Below are positions 1 to 6,588 of a stretch of DNA of 19,804 bases, in pieces. Location of the stretch: contig JACZWN010000038.1 in the NCBI GenBank assembly GCA_022572105.1, positions 1 through 19,804 of the forward strand, read 5' to 3'. A program made the position numbers and the translations under genes. Position 1 is the stretch's first letter, and every line of letters begins with the position of its first letter. The notes beneath the pieces were generated by a model. The model ran no database searches and had not been told where the DNA came from. It was given only the letters and a program-made list of their open reading frames with translations. Source of the stretch: Pseudomonadota bacterium (GTDB lineage: Bacteria > Pseudomonadota > Alphaproteobacteria > Kiloniellales > J153).

Positions 1-433
1 CACGCGCGCGCAGCTGCGCGTCACCGTCGCACTGGCGTTCGGCGCCGCGCTCGCCTTCGCCGTCACCATCGCGCTCGCCCAGCAGGCCTCGTACATCTAC
101 GGCGAGGTGCAGACGATCGCGCTGGCGCGTTGGGTCAGCCTGCTCGCCTGCGCCGCGCTGTTGCTGATCCGGCGGGAGGTGCCGCGCGTGCCGGCGCGCT
201 GGTGGCCCTGGATCACGCTTCAGGGGCTGCTCGACGGCGGCGCCTATGTCGCGCTCCTGGCCGGCAGCCAGGGCCCGGGCGCGGAAATCGCGGTCGTGGT
301 CGGCTCCGGCTTCGGCGTGGTCACCGTGCTGCTCGCCCGGGTCATCCTGCGCGAGGCCATGACGCGCGCGCAGTGGGTCGGCATCGCCCTGATCGCGGCC
401 GGCGTCGCGGTGCTTTCGGCCGGAAACTATTAA
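1..433 (+). CDS. DMT-family (EamA) transporter, C-terminal part
   Basis: This frame is open from the left edge of the window (first full codon at base 2) to a TAA at 431-433, so only the last ~143 residues are present. The sequence is a run of hydrophobic segments separated by short Arg-rich loops, and it ends with a helix pair around ARVILREAMTRAQWVGIALIAAGVAVLS. The pattern of a basic 'REAMTRAQWVG' loop followed by an Ala/Gly/Val helix is typical of the second EamA repeat in drug/metabolite transporters of the inner membrane. The substrate cannot be told from this fragment. The gene converges on the minus-strand amidase with only six bases between stop codons. An alternative is another 10-TM DMT subfamily; a membrane transporter is nearly certain, the exact family less so. 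Confidence 0.75.
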   Translation, partial: TRAQLRVTVALAFGAALAFAVTIALAQQASYIYGEVQTIALARWVSLLACAALLLIRREVPRVPARWWPWITLQGLLDGGAYVALLAGSQGPGAEIAVVVGSGFGVVTVLLARVILREAMTRAQWVGIALIAAGVAVLSAGNY

Positions 434-450
434 GCGCTGCTAAGCGCTGC
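431..450. repeat. 10-bp tandem duplication at a convergent gene junction
   Basis: TAAGCGCTGC occurs twice head to tail (431-440 and 441-450). The first copy supplies the TAA stop of the transporter. The boundary and second copy supply the TAG stop (minus strand, 440-442) and the last codons of the amidase. It is probably a small slippage duplication. Confidence 0.8.
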
Positions 451-1294
451 GGACGGCCGGCGCCCGCGCCTCGGGCGCGGCGAACGGCCGGTCGTGGTCG
501 AGGGAGGGGATCATCCGGCGCGCCTTGGCGACCTCGGCCGGGTCGATCTCGGCGGTGACGAAGCCGGGGTCCGCGCCGCCGTCGGCCAGCACCCGGCCCC
601 AGGGGTCGACGATCAGCGAATGGCCGTAGGTCGCCCGCCCGCCGCCGTGGTCGCCGCATTGGCAGGGCGCGATGACGTAGCAGCCGGTCTCGATCGCGCG
701 CGCGCGCAGCAGCAGGTGCCAGTGCGCCGCGCCGGTGGTCTTGGTGAAGGCGGCGGGCACGGTCAGCACCTCGGCACCGGCCTGGGCGAGCACCCGGTAC
801 AGCTGCGGAAAGCGCAGGTCGTAGCAAATGCTCAAGCCCAGCGTGGCCCAGGGCAGCGGCGCCAGGATAGCGCGCCCGCCGGGCTCGATGAGCGCCGATT
901 CCCGGTAGCTCTCGCCGCTCGCTAGGTCGACGTCGAAGAGAAAGATCTTGTCGTAGCGCGCGGCGATGGCGCCGTCGGGGGCCAACAGGTAGGAGCGGTT
1001 GAAGATCCGCTCCGGCCCCGCGGTGATCGCCAGCGAGCCCAAGAGCAGCCAGGCGCCGAGCTCCTCGGCGAGCGCCTGGAAATGGGCCAGCGCCGGGTGC
1101 GCCGGCTCGGCCCGGGGCCCGACGATGACCGCGTCCGCCGCCGCCTTGTAGCAGGAGAAATACTCGGGCAGGCAAATCAGCTCCGCGCCCGCGCCGCGCG
1201 CCGCGCGCACCAACTCGGTCGCCGCCGCGATGCTCGCGTCCATGTCTGCCACGGCCTCGTTCTGGATGCAGGCGGCGGTGAAGGGTCCGGTCAT
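440..1294 (-). CDS. Nit1/Nit2-type carbon-nitrogen hydrolase (probable deaminated-glutathione or omega amidase)
   Basis: The 284-aa protein is a full-length nitrilase-superfamily amidase. The catalytic triad is visible in order: Glu44 in LPEYF, Lys116 in YDKIFLFDVD and Cys157 in SICYDLRFPQLYR. The YDKI.LFDVD and CYDLRFPQLYR strings are characteristic of the Nit1/Nit2 branch, which hydrolyses amides of alpha-keto acids such as deaminated glutathione or 2-oxoglutaramate, a cytosolic metabolite-repair role. The ATG start is supported by an AGAGGAG ribosome site just upstream on the minus strand (about 1298-1304). It lies about 200 bp downstream of the AcuI-like gene on the same strand, so co-transcription is possible. 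The precise substrate is inferred from motif resemblance only. Confidence 0.85.
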   Translation of the reverse strand: MTGPFTAACIQNEAVADMDASIAAATELVRAARGAGAELICLPEYFSCYKAAADAVIVGPRAEPAHPALAHFQALAEELGAWLLLGSLAITAGPERIFNRSYLLAPDGAIAARYDKIFLFDVDLASGESYRESALIEPGGRAILAPLPWATLGLSICYDLRFPQLYRVLAQAGAEVLTVPAAFTKTTGAAHWHLLLRARAIETGCYVIAPCQCGDHGGGRATYGHSLIVDPWGRVLADGGADPGFVTAEIDPAEVAKARRMIPSLDHDRPFAAPEARAPAVRSA

Positions 1295-1344
1295 GGGCTC
1301 CTCTGGATCGTGCTCATGGGGTCGTAGATTGACAGATTAGCGCA

Positions 1345-1364
1345 TTTCCCGCCGGAACGGGAAA
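1345..1364. repeat. Short inverted repeat between amidase and reductase genes
   Basis: TTTCCCG (1345-1351) and CGGGAAA (1358-1364) form a perfect 7-bp stem with a six-base loop in the 197-bp spacer. There is no U-tract on either strand, so it is not a classical terminator; it could be an operator or a weak RNA hairpin. Confidence 0.4.
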
Positions 1365-1491
1365 GGCTCTAAAGCGCCACGCCGAGCGCCGCGGCCAGGT
1401 CCGGAAAAGCCGTCGACGATGATGTCGTGCTCGGGGTTGGGCTCGGGATCGGCCCGGGCCCGTCGAACCGGCTGGCGTGGCCGCGCACCCC

Positions 1492-2490
1492 TCACCCATT
1501 CACGTCGACGACCGTGCGGCCGCGGATCTGGCCCTTGAGGATCTTGCCGCCCAGGTCGAGCAGCTCGGCCAAGCCGGCCTCCGAGGTCATGGCGTCGAGC
1601 TGGTCCATGGGCAGATCGGCGGCGAGACGGGCCCAGGCGGCGCGGCGGCGCGGGCGCGGGCAGGTCGCCGAATCGATGCCCAGCAGGTTGACCCCGCGCA
1701 GCAGGAACGGCAGCACCGTGGTCTCGAGCGCGGTGCCGCCGGCCAGGCCGACCGCGGCGACCGAGCCGTGCAGCCTGGTCTGGGCCAGGACGCGGGCCAG
1801 CGTGGTGCCGCCGACCGCATCGATGCAGCCCGCCCAGCGCTCGGATTCGAGCGGCCGCTTGTTGGGCTCGCTCAGCTCCTCGCGCGCGATGATGGTCTCG
1901 GCGCCGAGCGAGTTCAGGTAGTCGTGGGTCTCGGCGCGGCCGGTGGAGGCGGCGACCCGGTGGCCGAGGGCGGCGAGCACCGAGGTCGCCACCGAGCCGA
2001 CGCCGCCGGCGGCGCCGGTCACCAATATCTCACCTTTATCCGGCGTCACGCCGTGGTCCTCGAGCGCCATCACCGCCAGCATGGCGGTGAAGCCGGCGGT
2101 CCCCAGCGCCATGGCGCGCCGCGTGGTCAGGCCCTCGGGCAGCGGCACCAGCCAGTCGCCCTTGACCCGCGCCTTCTGGGCGTGGCCGCCCCAGGTCGAC
2201 TCGCCGACCCGCCAGCCGGTCAGGATCACCCGGTCGCCGGGCGCGTAGTCGGGGTGGTCGCTGGCCTCGACGGTGCCGGCGAAGTCGATGCCGGGGACGT
2301 GGGGGTAGGCGCGCACCAGGCGGCCGATGCCGTTCAGGACCATGCCGTCCTTGTAGTTGAGCGTGGTGTACTCGACCGCCACGGTCACGCCGCCCGCGCC
2401 CGCGAAGCCCGGCAGGCGCGAGTCCTCCAGCTCCTGGAGCGCGGCCTCGACCTTGCCGTCGGTCTCCTCCAGCACGATCGCCTTGAACAT
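1492..2490 (-). CDS. AcuI/YhdH-family NADPH-dependent acrylyl-CoA reductase-like MDR oxidoreductase
   Basis: The 332-aa protein belongs to the zinc-free medium-chain dehydrogenase/reductase family. It shows the N-terminal catalytic (GroES-like) part with TLNYKDGMVLNG and HVPGIDFAGTV, then a Rossmann fold whose glycine-rich loop TGAAGGVGS is at residues 158-166. Near the C terminus, GIDSATCP and GRTVVDVNG are typical of the YhdH/YhfP/AcuI subgroup, which reduces acrylyl-CoA to propionyl-CoA with NADPH. The length matches that group. The ATG start has a good GGAGGAG ribosome site about 6 bases upstream. A weak promoter-like pair on the minus strand, TTGCCC (2580-2585) and TAAGCA (2557-2562) with 17 bp between, may drive it. 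Other quinone-oxidoreductase-like activities cannot be excluded. Confidence 0.85.
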   Translation of the reverse strand: MFKAIVLEETDGKVEAALQELEDSRLPGFAGAGGVTVAVEYTTLNYKDGMVLNGIGRLVRAYPHVPGIDFAGTVEASDHPDYAPGDRVILTGWRVGESTWGGHAQKARVKGDWLVPLPEGLTTRRAMALGTAGFTAMLAVMALEDHGVTPDKGEILVTGAAGGVGSVATSVLAALGHRVAASTGRAETHDYLNSLGAETIIAREELSEPNKRPLESERWAGCIDAVGGTTLARVLAQTRLHGSVAAVGLAGGTALETTVLPFLLRGVNLLGIDSATCPRPRRRAAWARLAADLPMDQLDAMTSEAGLAELLDLGGKILKGQIRGRTVVDVNG

Positions 2491-2641
2491 GGATGCTCCT
2501 CCTCGTCTTGGCAGGCCAAACCGCGGGCGGGCGCCCGGTGCGCCCCGGTGCGCCAGTGCTTATCAGGGCCGCGCCGCGCGGGCAATCGCCACTTCAGCAC
2601 GTGCGGATAGATTTTTTAGTTCCTAATTCTCCTAATGGATA

Positions 2642-2670
2642 TTGCAATAGCGACCACCCCGGTGCATATT
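2642..2670 (+). promoter_or_regulatory. Putative sigma-70-type promoter of an orphan small transcript
   Basis: TTGCAA at 2642-2647 and CATATT at 2665-2670 are separated by 17 bp. No plus-strand gene follows, but a CTCCTCCC motif and a perfect terminator hairpin do. The CATATT -10 is the same hexamer proposed for the glcD promoter. Confidence 0.45.
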
Positions 2671-2675
2671 TCATG

Positions 2676-2752
2676 GCGTGGCAAGAAGCCCGGACGCCCG
2701 CCGGGCGTCTCCTCCCTGGACTGGGCCGCGCGTTACGCGCGGCCCCATTTTT
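2676..2752 (+). ncRNA. Candidate small regulatory RNA with CUCCUCCC anti-Shine-Dalgarno motif
   Basis: About 75 nt after the putative promoter show an sRNA layout on the plus strand between two minus-strand genes. Hairpin 1 is GACGCCC (2693-2699), loop GCC, GGGCGTC (2703-2709). CTCCTCCC (2709-2716) follows in the linker. Hairpin 2 is a perfect 10-bp stem GGGCCGCGCG (2723-2732), loop TTA, CGCGCGGCCC (2736-2745), then CATTTTT. Exposed CUCCUCCC motifs are known in alphaproteobacterial trans-acting sRNAs (alpha-r14 family, Rhodobacter CcsR RNAs, and possibly the Rfam suhB group), where they pair with mRNA ribosome sites. The 5' end is inferred from the promoter spacing. The rest of the 311-bp spacer 2491-2801 shows no gene. 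Family membership is inference; the terminator and motif are directly visible. Confidence 0.6.
2723..2752 (+). terminator. Rho-independent terminator of the candidate sRNA
   Basis: A perfect 10-bp GC-rich stem with a TTA triloop is followed by CATTTTT. The T-run is on the plus strand, so it cannot serve the flanking minus-strand genes. Confidence 0.75.
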
Positions 2753-2801
2753 GCTCCGCCGCCCATGGCCTCGTCCGCGGGCCGGGGCCTCATATCAAGG
2801 A

Positions 2802-3392
2802 TCAGGCTTCGCCCTCGGGCGGCGCCGCGTCCGGGAGCGAAGCGTCGCCGGGGCCGAGGGGACGCTGCAGGATCACGCTGTCGACCCAGCGCCCGAACTT
2901 GAAGCCGACCGAGCGCAGGCACCCGGCCCGGGTGAAGCCCAGGGATTCGTGGAACTTGATCGAGGGCAGATGGCCGCTGTCGCCGATGACCGCGATCATC
3001 TGCCGGAAGCCGAGCGCGGTGCAGCGGCGGATCAGCTCCTCGAGCAGGGCCCGCCCGATGCCCCGGCCCTCGAGGCCCGGCGCCACGTAGAGCGAGTTCT
3101 CCACGCTGTAGCGGTAGGCCGGGCGCGGCCGGTAGGGGCCGGCATAGGCGTAGCCTTGGAGCGCGGGTACGGCCCCGGGCCCGGCCACCTGTGCCTCGGC
3201 GGCGAGGTACGGCAGGCCGCGCGCCAGCGTCGCCTCGAAGCGGCGGGTGACTTCCCCGAGGTCCGGCGGCGTCTCCTCGAAGGAGGCCAGCCCGTGGAGC
3301 ACGTGATGGGCGTAGATCTCGCGGATGCCCGCCAGATCGCCCCGGCGCGCGTCACGGACCCGGACCGGGGGCCCCGCGCCGGCGCGCGCCAT
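2802..3392 (-). CDS. GNAT-family N-acetyltransferase (phosphinothricin/methionine-derivative acetyltransferase type)
   Basis: The 196-aa protein fits the Pat/MnaT (YncA) group of acetyl-CoA-dependent N-acetyltransferases, which acetylate amino-acid analogues such as phosphinothricin and methionine sulfoximine. Visible features are the N-terminal VRDARRGDLAGIREIYAHHV, the family string YRYSVENSLYVAP, the acetyl-CoA pyrophosphate loop GLEGRGIGRALLEEL (about residues 106-120) and the late FHESLGF.RAG motif. The start is taken as ATG at 3392; a TTG one codon earlier is possible. The ATG overlaps the upstream stop in TGATG, so the gene is translationally coupled to the N-formylglutamate amidohydrolase. 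The C-terminal tail after residue 178 is an unstructured Pro/Ala extension. The substrate is unproven. Confidence 0.88.
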   Translation of the reverse strand: MARAGAGPPVRVRDARRGDLAGIREIYAHHVLHGLASFEETPPDLGEVTRRFEATLARGLPYLAAEAQVAGPGAVPALQGYAYAGPYRPRPAYRYSVENSLYVAPGLEGRGIGRALLEELIRRCTALGFRQMIAVIGDSGHLPSIKFHESLGFTRAGCLRSVGFKFGRWVDSVILQRPLGPGDASLPDAAPPEGEA

Positions 3393-4351
3393 CAAATCCG
3401 GATCTCAGCCGGGTCGAGCCCGCCGAGCGCGGCGATCACGGTGCCCATGTCGCGCGCCAACCCGGGCAGGCCGGCGCCGCGCCGGATCTCCGACTCGTCC
3501 ATGTAGAGGCAGCGGTTGACCTCGATCTGCAGGCTGTGGACGTTGTCCTCGGGCCGGCCATAGTGGCGCGTGACGAAGCCGCCGGAATAGGGCGCGTTGC
3601 GCGCCACGTGGTAACCCAGGCCTTGAAGCGCGCGCGCGACCGAGTCCACCACCACGGGAGCGCAAGAGGTGCCGTGGCAATCGCCGAGCACGAAATCGAC
3701 GCGCTCGTGTCCGGCGTCCCGGTCCATCGGTCCACCGACCGAGGGCATGGAATGGCAGTCGACCAGGACGCAGCATCCGAAGCCGGCCTTGGTCCGCTCG
3801 ACCAGCTCGCCGAGCGCCTTGTGGTACGGCCAGTAGTAGCGGCGGATGCGGCCCAGCGCCTCGGCGAAAGCCAGCTTGCCGCGGTAGATGTCGGCGCCGT
3901 TGGCGACCACGCGCGCGATCGTGCCGAGGCCGGCGGCGACCCGCGGCGAACGCGTGTTGGCATAGGCCGGCAGCTCGTCCTCGAACATCGTCGGGTCGAG
4001 CTCGAAGGGCTCGCGGTTGGCATCGACGAAGGCGCGCGGGAACAGCGCCCGGATGAGCGGCGCGCCGAGCCGCGGCGCGGCCTCGAAGATCTCGTCGACG
4101 AAGCTGTCCTCCGAGCGCCTGAGCGAAAGCGGGTCCAGGCGCGAGGCGGCGAGGAATTCGCGCGGGTAGTGGCTGCCGCTGTGCGGCGAGGCGAAGACCA
4201 GCGGCAGGGTCTGGCGCTTGGGGACGACGACCTCGTGCGACGCGGCCTCGGCGTCGAACGGGGTCTCGGCGCCCATGAGGGGTACGGCGTCCATGAGGGG
4301 CACGGCGTCCATGGCACCAAGGTGTTTAAAAGAAAGCGGCGCGCCTGTCAT
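3392..4351 (-). CDS. N-formylglutamate amidohydrolase (FGase, HutG-type)
   Basis: The protein (319 aa from the chosen ATG) matches the N-formylglutamate amidohydrolase family, which hydrolyses N-formyl-L-glutamate to glutamate and formate in histidine degradation. Conserved blocks are ASPHSGSHYP (54-63), RRSEDSFVDEIF, FVDANREPFELDP, YYWPYHKAL, VDCHSMPS (197-204), LGDCHGTSC and YSGGFVTRHYGRP followed by QIEVNRCLYMDE; the His/Asp/Glu residues are probable metal ligands. The frame is open to 4459. I chose ATG at 4351 because GAAAGA precedes it; starts at 4312, 4294 or 4276 lack a ribosome site. It is divergent from cpdR and overlaps the downstream GNAT gene by one base. No other hut genes are present, so a role in histidine catabolism is inference. 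Confidence 0.88.
   Translation of the reverse strand: MTGAPLSFKHLGAMDAVPLMDAVPLMGAETPFDAEAASHEVVVPKRQTLPLVFASPHSGSHYPREFLAASRLDPLSLRRSEDSFVDEIFEAAPRLGAPLIRALFPRAFVDANREPFELDPTMFEDELPAYANTRSPRVAAGLGTIARVVANGADIYRGKLAFAEALGRIRRYYWPYHKALGELVERTKAGFGCCVLVDCHSMPSVGGPMDRDAGHERVDFVLGDCHGTSCAPVVVDSVARALQGLGYHVARNAPYSGGFVTRHYGRPEDNVHSLQIEVNRCLYMDESEIRRGAGLPGLARDMGTVIAALGGLDPAEIRI
4276..4312 (-). repeat. Tandem repeat encoding MDAVPL-MDAVPL in the amidohydrolase N terminus
   Basis: The minus strand reads ATGGACGCCGTGCCCCTC then ATGGACGCCGTACCCCTC, two 18-bp copies differing by one base, followed by ATGGGC. This creates three ATG codons in a row in frame and makes the true start of the amidohydrolase ambiguous. 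Confidence 0.8.
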
Positions 4352-4462
4352 TGTTCTTTCGCCGCCGCGCGGCGGATTCGAGGTCCCGGCGCGGTCGTCC
4401 GGCCGCCCGCCGGCCCCGCCGGAGCCGAGAAAGGCCCAATTCGGCCGGGATTTTGGCACACG

Positions 4463-4500
4463 TTAATCACTATTTTAGAGAACGCTCCTTAGGGTATAGT
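4463..4500 (+). promoter_or_regulatory. cpdR promoter with CtrA-like box
   Basis: TTAA (4463-4466), seven bases, then TTTA (4474-4477) is a one-mismatch version of the CtrA consensus TTAA-N7-TTAA. Its right half overlaps the -35 position of a TATAGT -10 box at 4495-4500, the usual arrangement for CtrA-activated promoters. In Caulobacter cpdR is a known CtrA target. Binding here is inferred. Confidence 0.45.
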
Positions 4501-4566
4501 CCCTTGGCGCGCCGCCCCGCTTGGCGGGACGCCTGGGGCGGAAAGCTCGGGGACGACGACGGCACC

Positions 4567-4929
4567 ATGGCACATATTCTGCTCGCTGAAGACGACGACA
4601 GCATGCGCGAGTTCCTGGCCAAGGCCTTGCGCCGGGCCGGCTACCAGGTGGTGCCCGTGGGCGACGGGCTGGACGCGCTGGCGCAGCTCTCGGAGGTTCC
4701 CTTCGACCTGTTGCTCGCCGACGTGGTCATGCCGGGCCTGGACGGCATCGAACTGGCGCGCCGCGCGACCAAGAAGCAGCCCGGCATCAAGGTCATGTTC
4801 ATCACCGGTTTCGCCGCCGTGGCGCTGCGCGCGCGCGAGCAGAGCCCCAAGGACGCGCGCGTGCTGTCCAAGCCGTTCCACCTGCGCGACCTGGTCGACC
4901 AGGTCGACGTCATGCTCCGGGCCTCCTGA
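4567..4929 (+). CDS. cpdR: CpdR single-domain response regulator
   Basis: The 120-aa protein is a stand-alone receiver domain with no output domain. It begins MAHILLAEDDDSMREFL and ends SKPFHLRDLVDQVDVML, very close to what I recall of Caulobacter CpdR. Receiver residues are all present: acidic pair Asp9/Asp10, phospho-acceptor Asp52 in LLLADVVMPGLDG, Thr80 in MFITGFAAVAL and Lys102 in SKPF. In its unphosphorylated state CpdR directs ClpXP to a cell pole and primes degradation of cell-cycle regulators such as PdeA; phosphate comes from the CckA-ChpT relay. The ATG follows a G-rich but weak ribosome site. Its neighbours, N-formylglutamate amidohydrolase and tRNA-Val, recur beside cpdR in many alphaproteobacteria as far as I recall. 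A nine-C run (4938-4946) follows the stop. Confidence 0.95.
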   Translation: MAHILLAEDDDSMREFLAKALRRAGYQVVPVGDGLDALAQLSEVPFDLLLADVVMPGLDGIELARRATKKQPGIKVMFITGFAAVALRAREQSPKDARVLSKPFHLRDLVDQVDVMLRAS

Positions 4930-4983
4930 GGCCGGGACCCCCCCCCTTAAAGCCAGGACCGATCGAAGCGCGCGGCGCCCAGG

Positions 4984-5013
4984 CTTGAAAAAGCCCGGCG
5001 ATGGTGCTACGTC
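4984..5013 (+). promoter_or_regulatory. Possible tRNA-Val promoter
   Basis: TTGAAA near 4984 followed after about 17 bases by TACGTC lies about 75 bp before the tRNA. The -10 match is poor, so this is tentative. Confidence 0.25.
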
Positions 5014-5086
5014 GCCTGAAATCAGCGGAAGGCCGGCGGCGCGGGGCTGACGGCCCGGCCTACGCGTTCACGGCCTACGCATCCAA

Positions 5087-5161
5087 GGGCGCATAGCTCA
5101 GCGGGAGAGCGCCTCGTTGACATCGAGGAGGTCCCTGGTTCAATCCCAGGTGTGCCCACCA
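5087..5161 (+). tRNA. tRNA-Val (anticodon GAC)
   Basis: A full cloverleaf can be drawn. The acceptor GGGCGCA (5087-5093) pairs with TGTGCCC (5151-5157, one G-U). The D stem is GCTC/GAGC. The anticodon stem CCTCG/CGAGG carries the loop TTGACAT, which gives anticodon GAC (Val, reading GUC/GUU). The T arm is CCTGG/CCAGG with loop TTCAATC. Discriminator A and an encoded CCA end at 5161. No copy of the 3' end is seen downstream, so there is no sign of an integrated element. Confidence 0.97.
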
Positions 5162-5177
5162 TTTCATACCAAAGATT

Positions 5178-5211
5178 CGGACGGGTCGGCGGCGCCGGTC
5201 CGCAATTTTTT
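5178..5211 (+). terminator. Terminator of tRNA-Val
   Basis: CGGAC (5178-5182) pairs with GTCCG (5198-5202), and inside it CGGC (5187-5190) pairs with GCCG (5194-5197), with a GGGT bulge. CAA and six Ts follow. The position 17-50 bases after the tRNA suits a rho-independent terminator. Confidence 0.55.
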
Positions 5212-5388
5212 GACGCCGCGCCGGATCGGCGCGTGCGGGCCCGGCGCCATCGCGGAGCGGCGCCATGGAGTTGGCGGAGGCGGTCCCATCGGCTTCGTTC
5301 GTCCACCCCCAATCGATACCGGAAGCGCTTTGCATTCGGGCCCGCAATGGGGAACACTCGGGCCATATGCGAGCCGGGGAGGCCTGCC

Positions 5389-6228
5389 ATGAGCGACCCT
5401 GAAGTCTATGAAGTCTATGCGATCCACTATTGCACGCGCGGCAACCGGCCCAAATCCGAGACCTTCCTGTCCCCGGTCCTGAGCGCCGACGTTCACGAGG
5501 TCGCGCAGGACATCACCTACTACGTTTGGCTGATCACCAACGAGAACCGGACGATCCTGGTCGACACCGGCTTCGACCGCGACGAGCTGGAGCGGCGCAA
5601 GGCGCTGATGGGCGGCGGCTGGCAGCCCGATTACCGGCGCTCCCCGGCCGAGGGCGTGGCCATGCTGGGCTTCGATCCCAAGCGCATCGAGGACGTGATC
5701 GTCACCCACCTGCACTACGACCACGCCGGCACCACCCATGACTTCCCCGAGGCCACCTTCCACCTGCAAGAGCTCGAGATGTCCTACGCCACGGGGCCCC
5801 ACATGTGCCACGGGCAGTTGCGCTTCCCCTACACGGTCGATTTCGTCGTCGACATGGTGCGCCACCTGTCCCGCGGGCGGGTCCGCTTCGTCTCGGGCGA
5901 TGCCGAGTTCGCGCCGGGCATCAGCCTGCACTTGGTCAGCGGCCACACCATGGGCATGCAATCGGTGCGCGTGCTGACCGAGCGCGGCTGGATCGTGCTG
6001 GCGAGCGACGCCAGCCACTTCTACGACAACATCGAGGCCATGGCGCCGTTTCCCATCGTCTTCAACGTCGGCGACATGCTGGACAGCTTCCAAAAGCTGC
6101 GCCGCCTGGCGGACTCGCCCGAGCACATCATTCCGGGGCACGATCCCCTGGTGCTGGCGCGCTACCCGGCGCCCTCGGCCGCGCTCGACGGCGCGGTCGT
6201 TCGCCTCGACGTGGCGCCCACGGCGTAA
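5389..6228 (+). CDS. N-acyl-homoserine-lactonase-family metallo-beta-lactamase-fold hydrolase
   Basis: The 279-aa protein is a complete metallo-beta-lactamase-fold hydrolase of the AHL lactonase (AttM/AiiA-like) family, which opens the lactone ring of acyl-homoserine lactones and related compounds. All dinuclear zinc ligands are visible: His107, His109, Asp111 and His112 in THLHYDHAG, His186 in VSGHTMG, Asp207 in LASDASHFYDN and His251 in IIPGHDP. The start ATG has GGGGAGG about seven bases upstream; the open frame extends further left but without a ribosome site. There is no signal peptide, so it is probably cytosolic. No luxI or luxR homologue is visible nearby, so quorum quenching, lactone catabolism or another ester substrate are all possible. 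Confidence 0.85.
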   Translation: MSDPEVYEVYAIHYCTRGNRPKSETFLSPVLSADVHEVAQDITYYVWLITNENRTILVDTGFDRDELERRKALMGGGWQPDYRRSPAEGVAMLGFDPKRIEDVIVTHLHYDHAGTTHDFPEATFHLQELEMSYATGPHMCHGQLRFPYTVDFVVDMVRHLSRGRVRFVSGDAEFAPGISLHLVSGHTMGMQSVRVLTERGWIVLASDASHFYDNIEAMAPFPIVFNVGDMLDSFQKLRRLADSPEHIIPGHDPLVLARYPAPSAALDGAVVRLDVAPTA

Positions 6229-6235
6229 TTGGCGT

Positions 6236-6294
6236 GTTAGTGTCCCGATTCTGAAGTTTAATTAATCAAACTTCAGAATTTGAGGGACACTAAC
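6236..6294. repeat. Long AT-rich inverted repeat (palindromic element 1)
   Basis: GTTAGTGTCCC (6236-6246) pairs exactly with GGGACACTAAC (6284-6294). Inside, ATTCTGAAGTTT (6248-6259) pairs exactly with AAACTTCAGAAT (6268-6279). One base (left) and four bases (right) are unpaired between the two stems, with an 8-base loop. It begins eight bases after the lactonase stop. It is far more AT-rich than the surroundings and lacks a clean T-run, so it may be a palindromic or MITE-like repeat that may also end the transcript. Confidence 0.75.
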
Positions 6295-6319
6295 TCTTTG
6301 AATCTAATGTGATTCAGCC

Positions 6320-6356
6320 TCCAAGGTTCGTCACATCAAATGTGACGAACCTTGGA
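6320..6356. repeat. Perfect 17-bp inverted repeat (palindromic element 2)
   Basis: TCCAAGGTTCGTCACAT (6320-6336) and ATGTGACGAACCTTGGA (6340-6356) are exact reverse complements around a CAA loop. A smaller hairpin TGAATC/GATTCA (6299-6304 and 6311-6316) lies between this and element 1. The remaining bases up to 6588 hold no gene or confident promoter. Confidence 0.8.
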
Positions 6357-6588
6357 ACCATCGCAACTAGTGGCGCACCGGCGGCACGTCGGGATGAATT
6401 CCTTCGATTCGGGCCGAGCCAGCTCAAATCGTTGGCTTTCATACAAGCCGGCGCGATCTTCCCTTTTCGCCGCGCCGCGCGCGCCTTACATAGGGGCTGG
6501 GACGACCGCCGCCGAGGGACCAGGATGGCGCCGGTGGCCCGCGCCGGAAATGATAACGCTGCAATATCAACGCTTAAGAAGAGGATTC

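Noticed and set aside
2635..3090. Plus-strand protein gene starting at 2635
   Set aside because: No ribosome site; the frame runs through the terminator hairpin and then antisense to the GNAT gene with shadow-like composition.
4938..4946. Nine-C homopolymer after cpdR as a phase-variation tract
   Set aside because: It lies outside any coding region and has no promoter role that I can see, so switching would have no evident effect.
5087..5388. tRNA-Val as an attachment site of an integrated element
   Set aside because: No repeat of the tRNA 3' end and no integrase gene are seen downstream; the next gene is an ordinary hydrolase.
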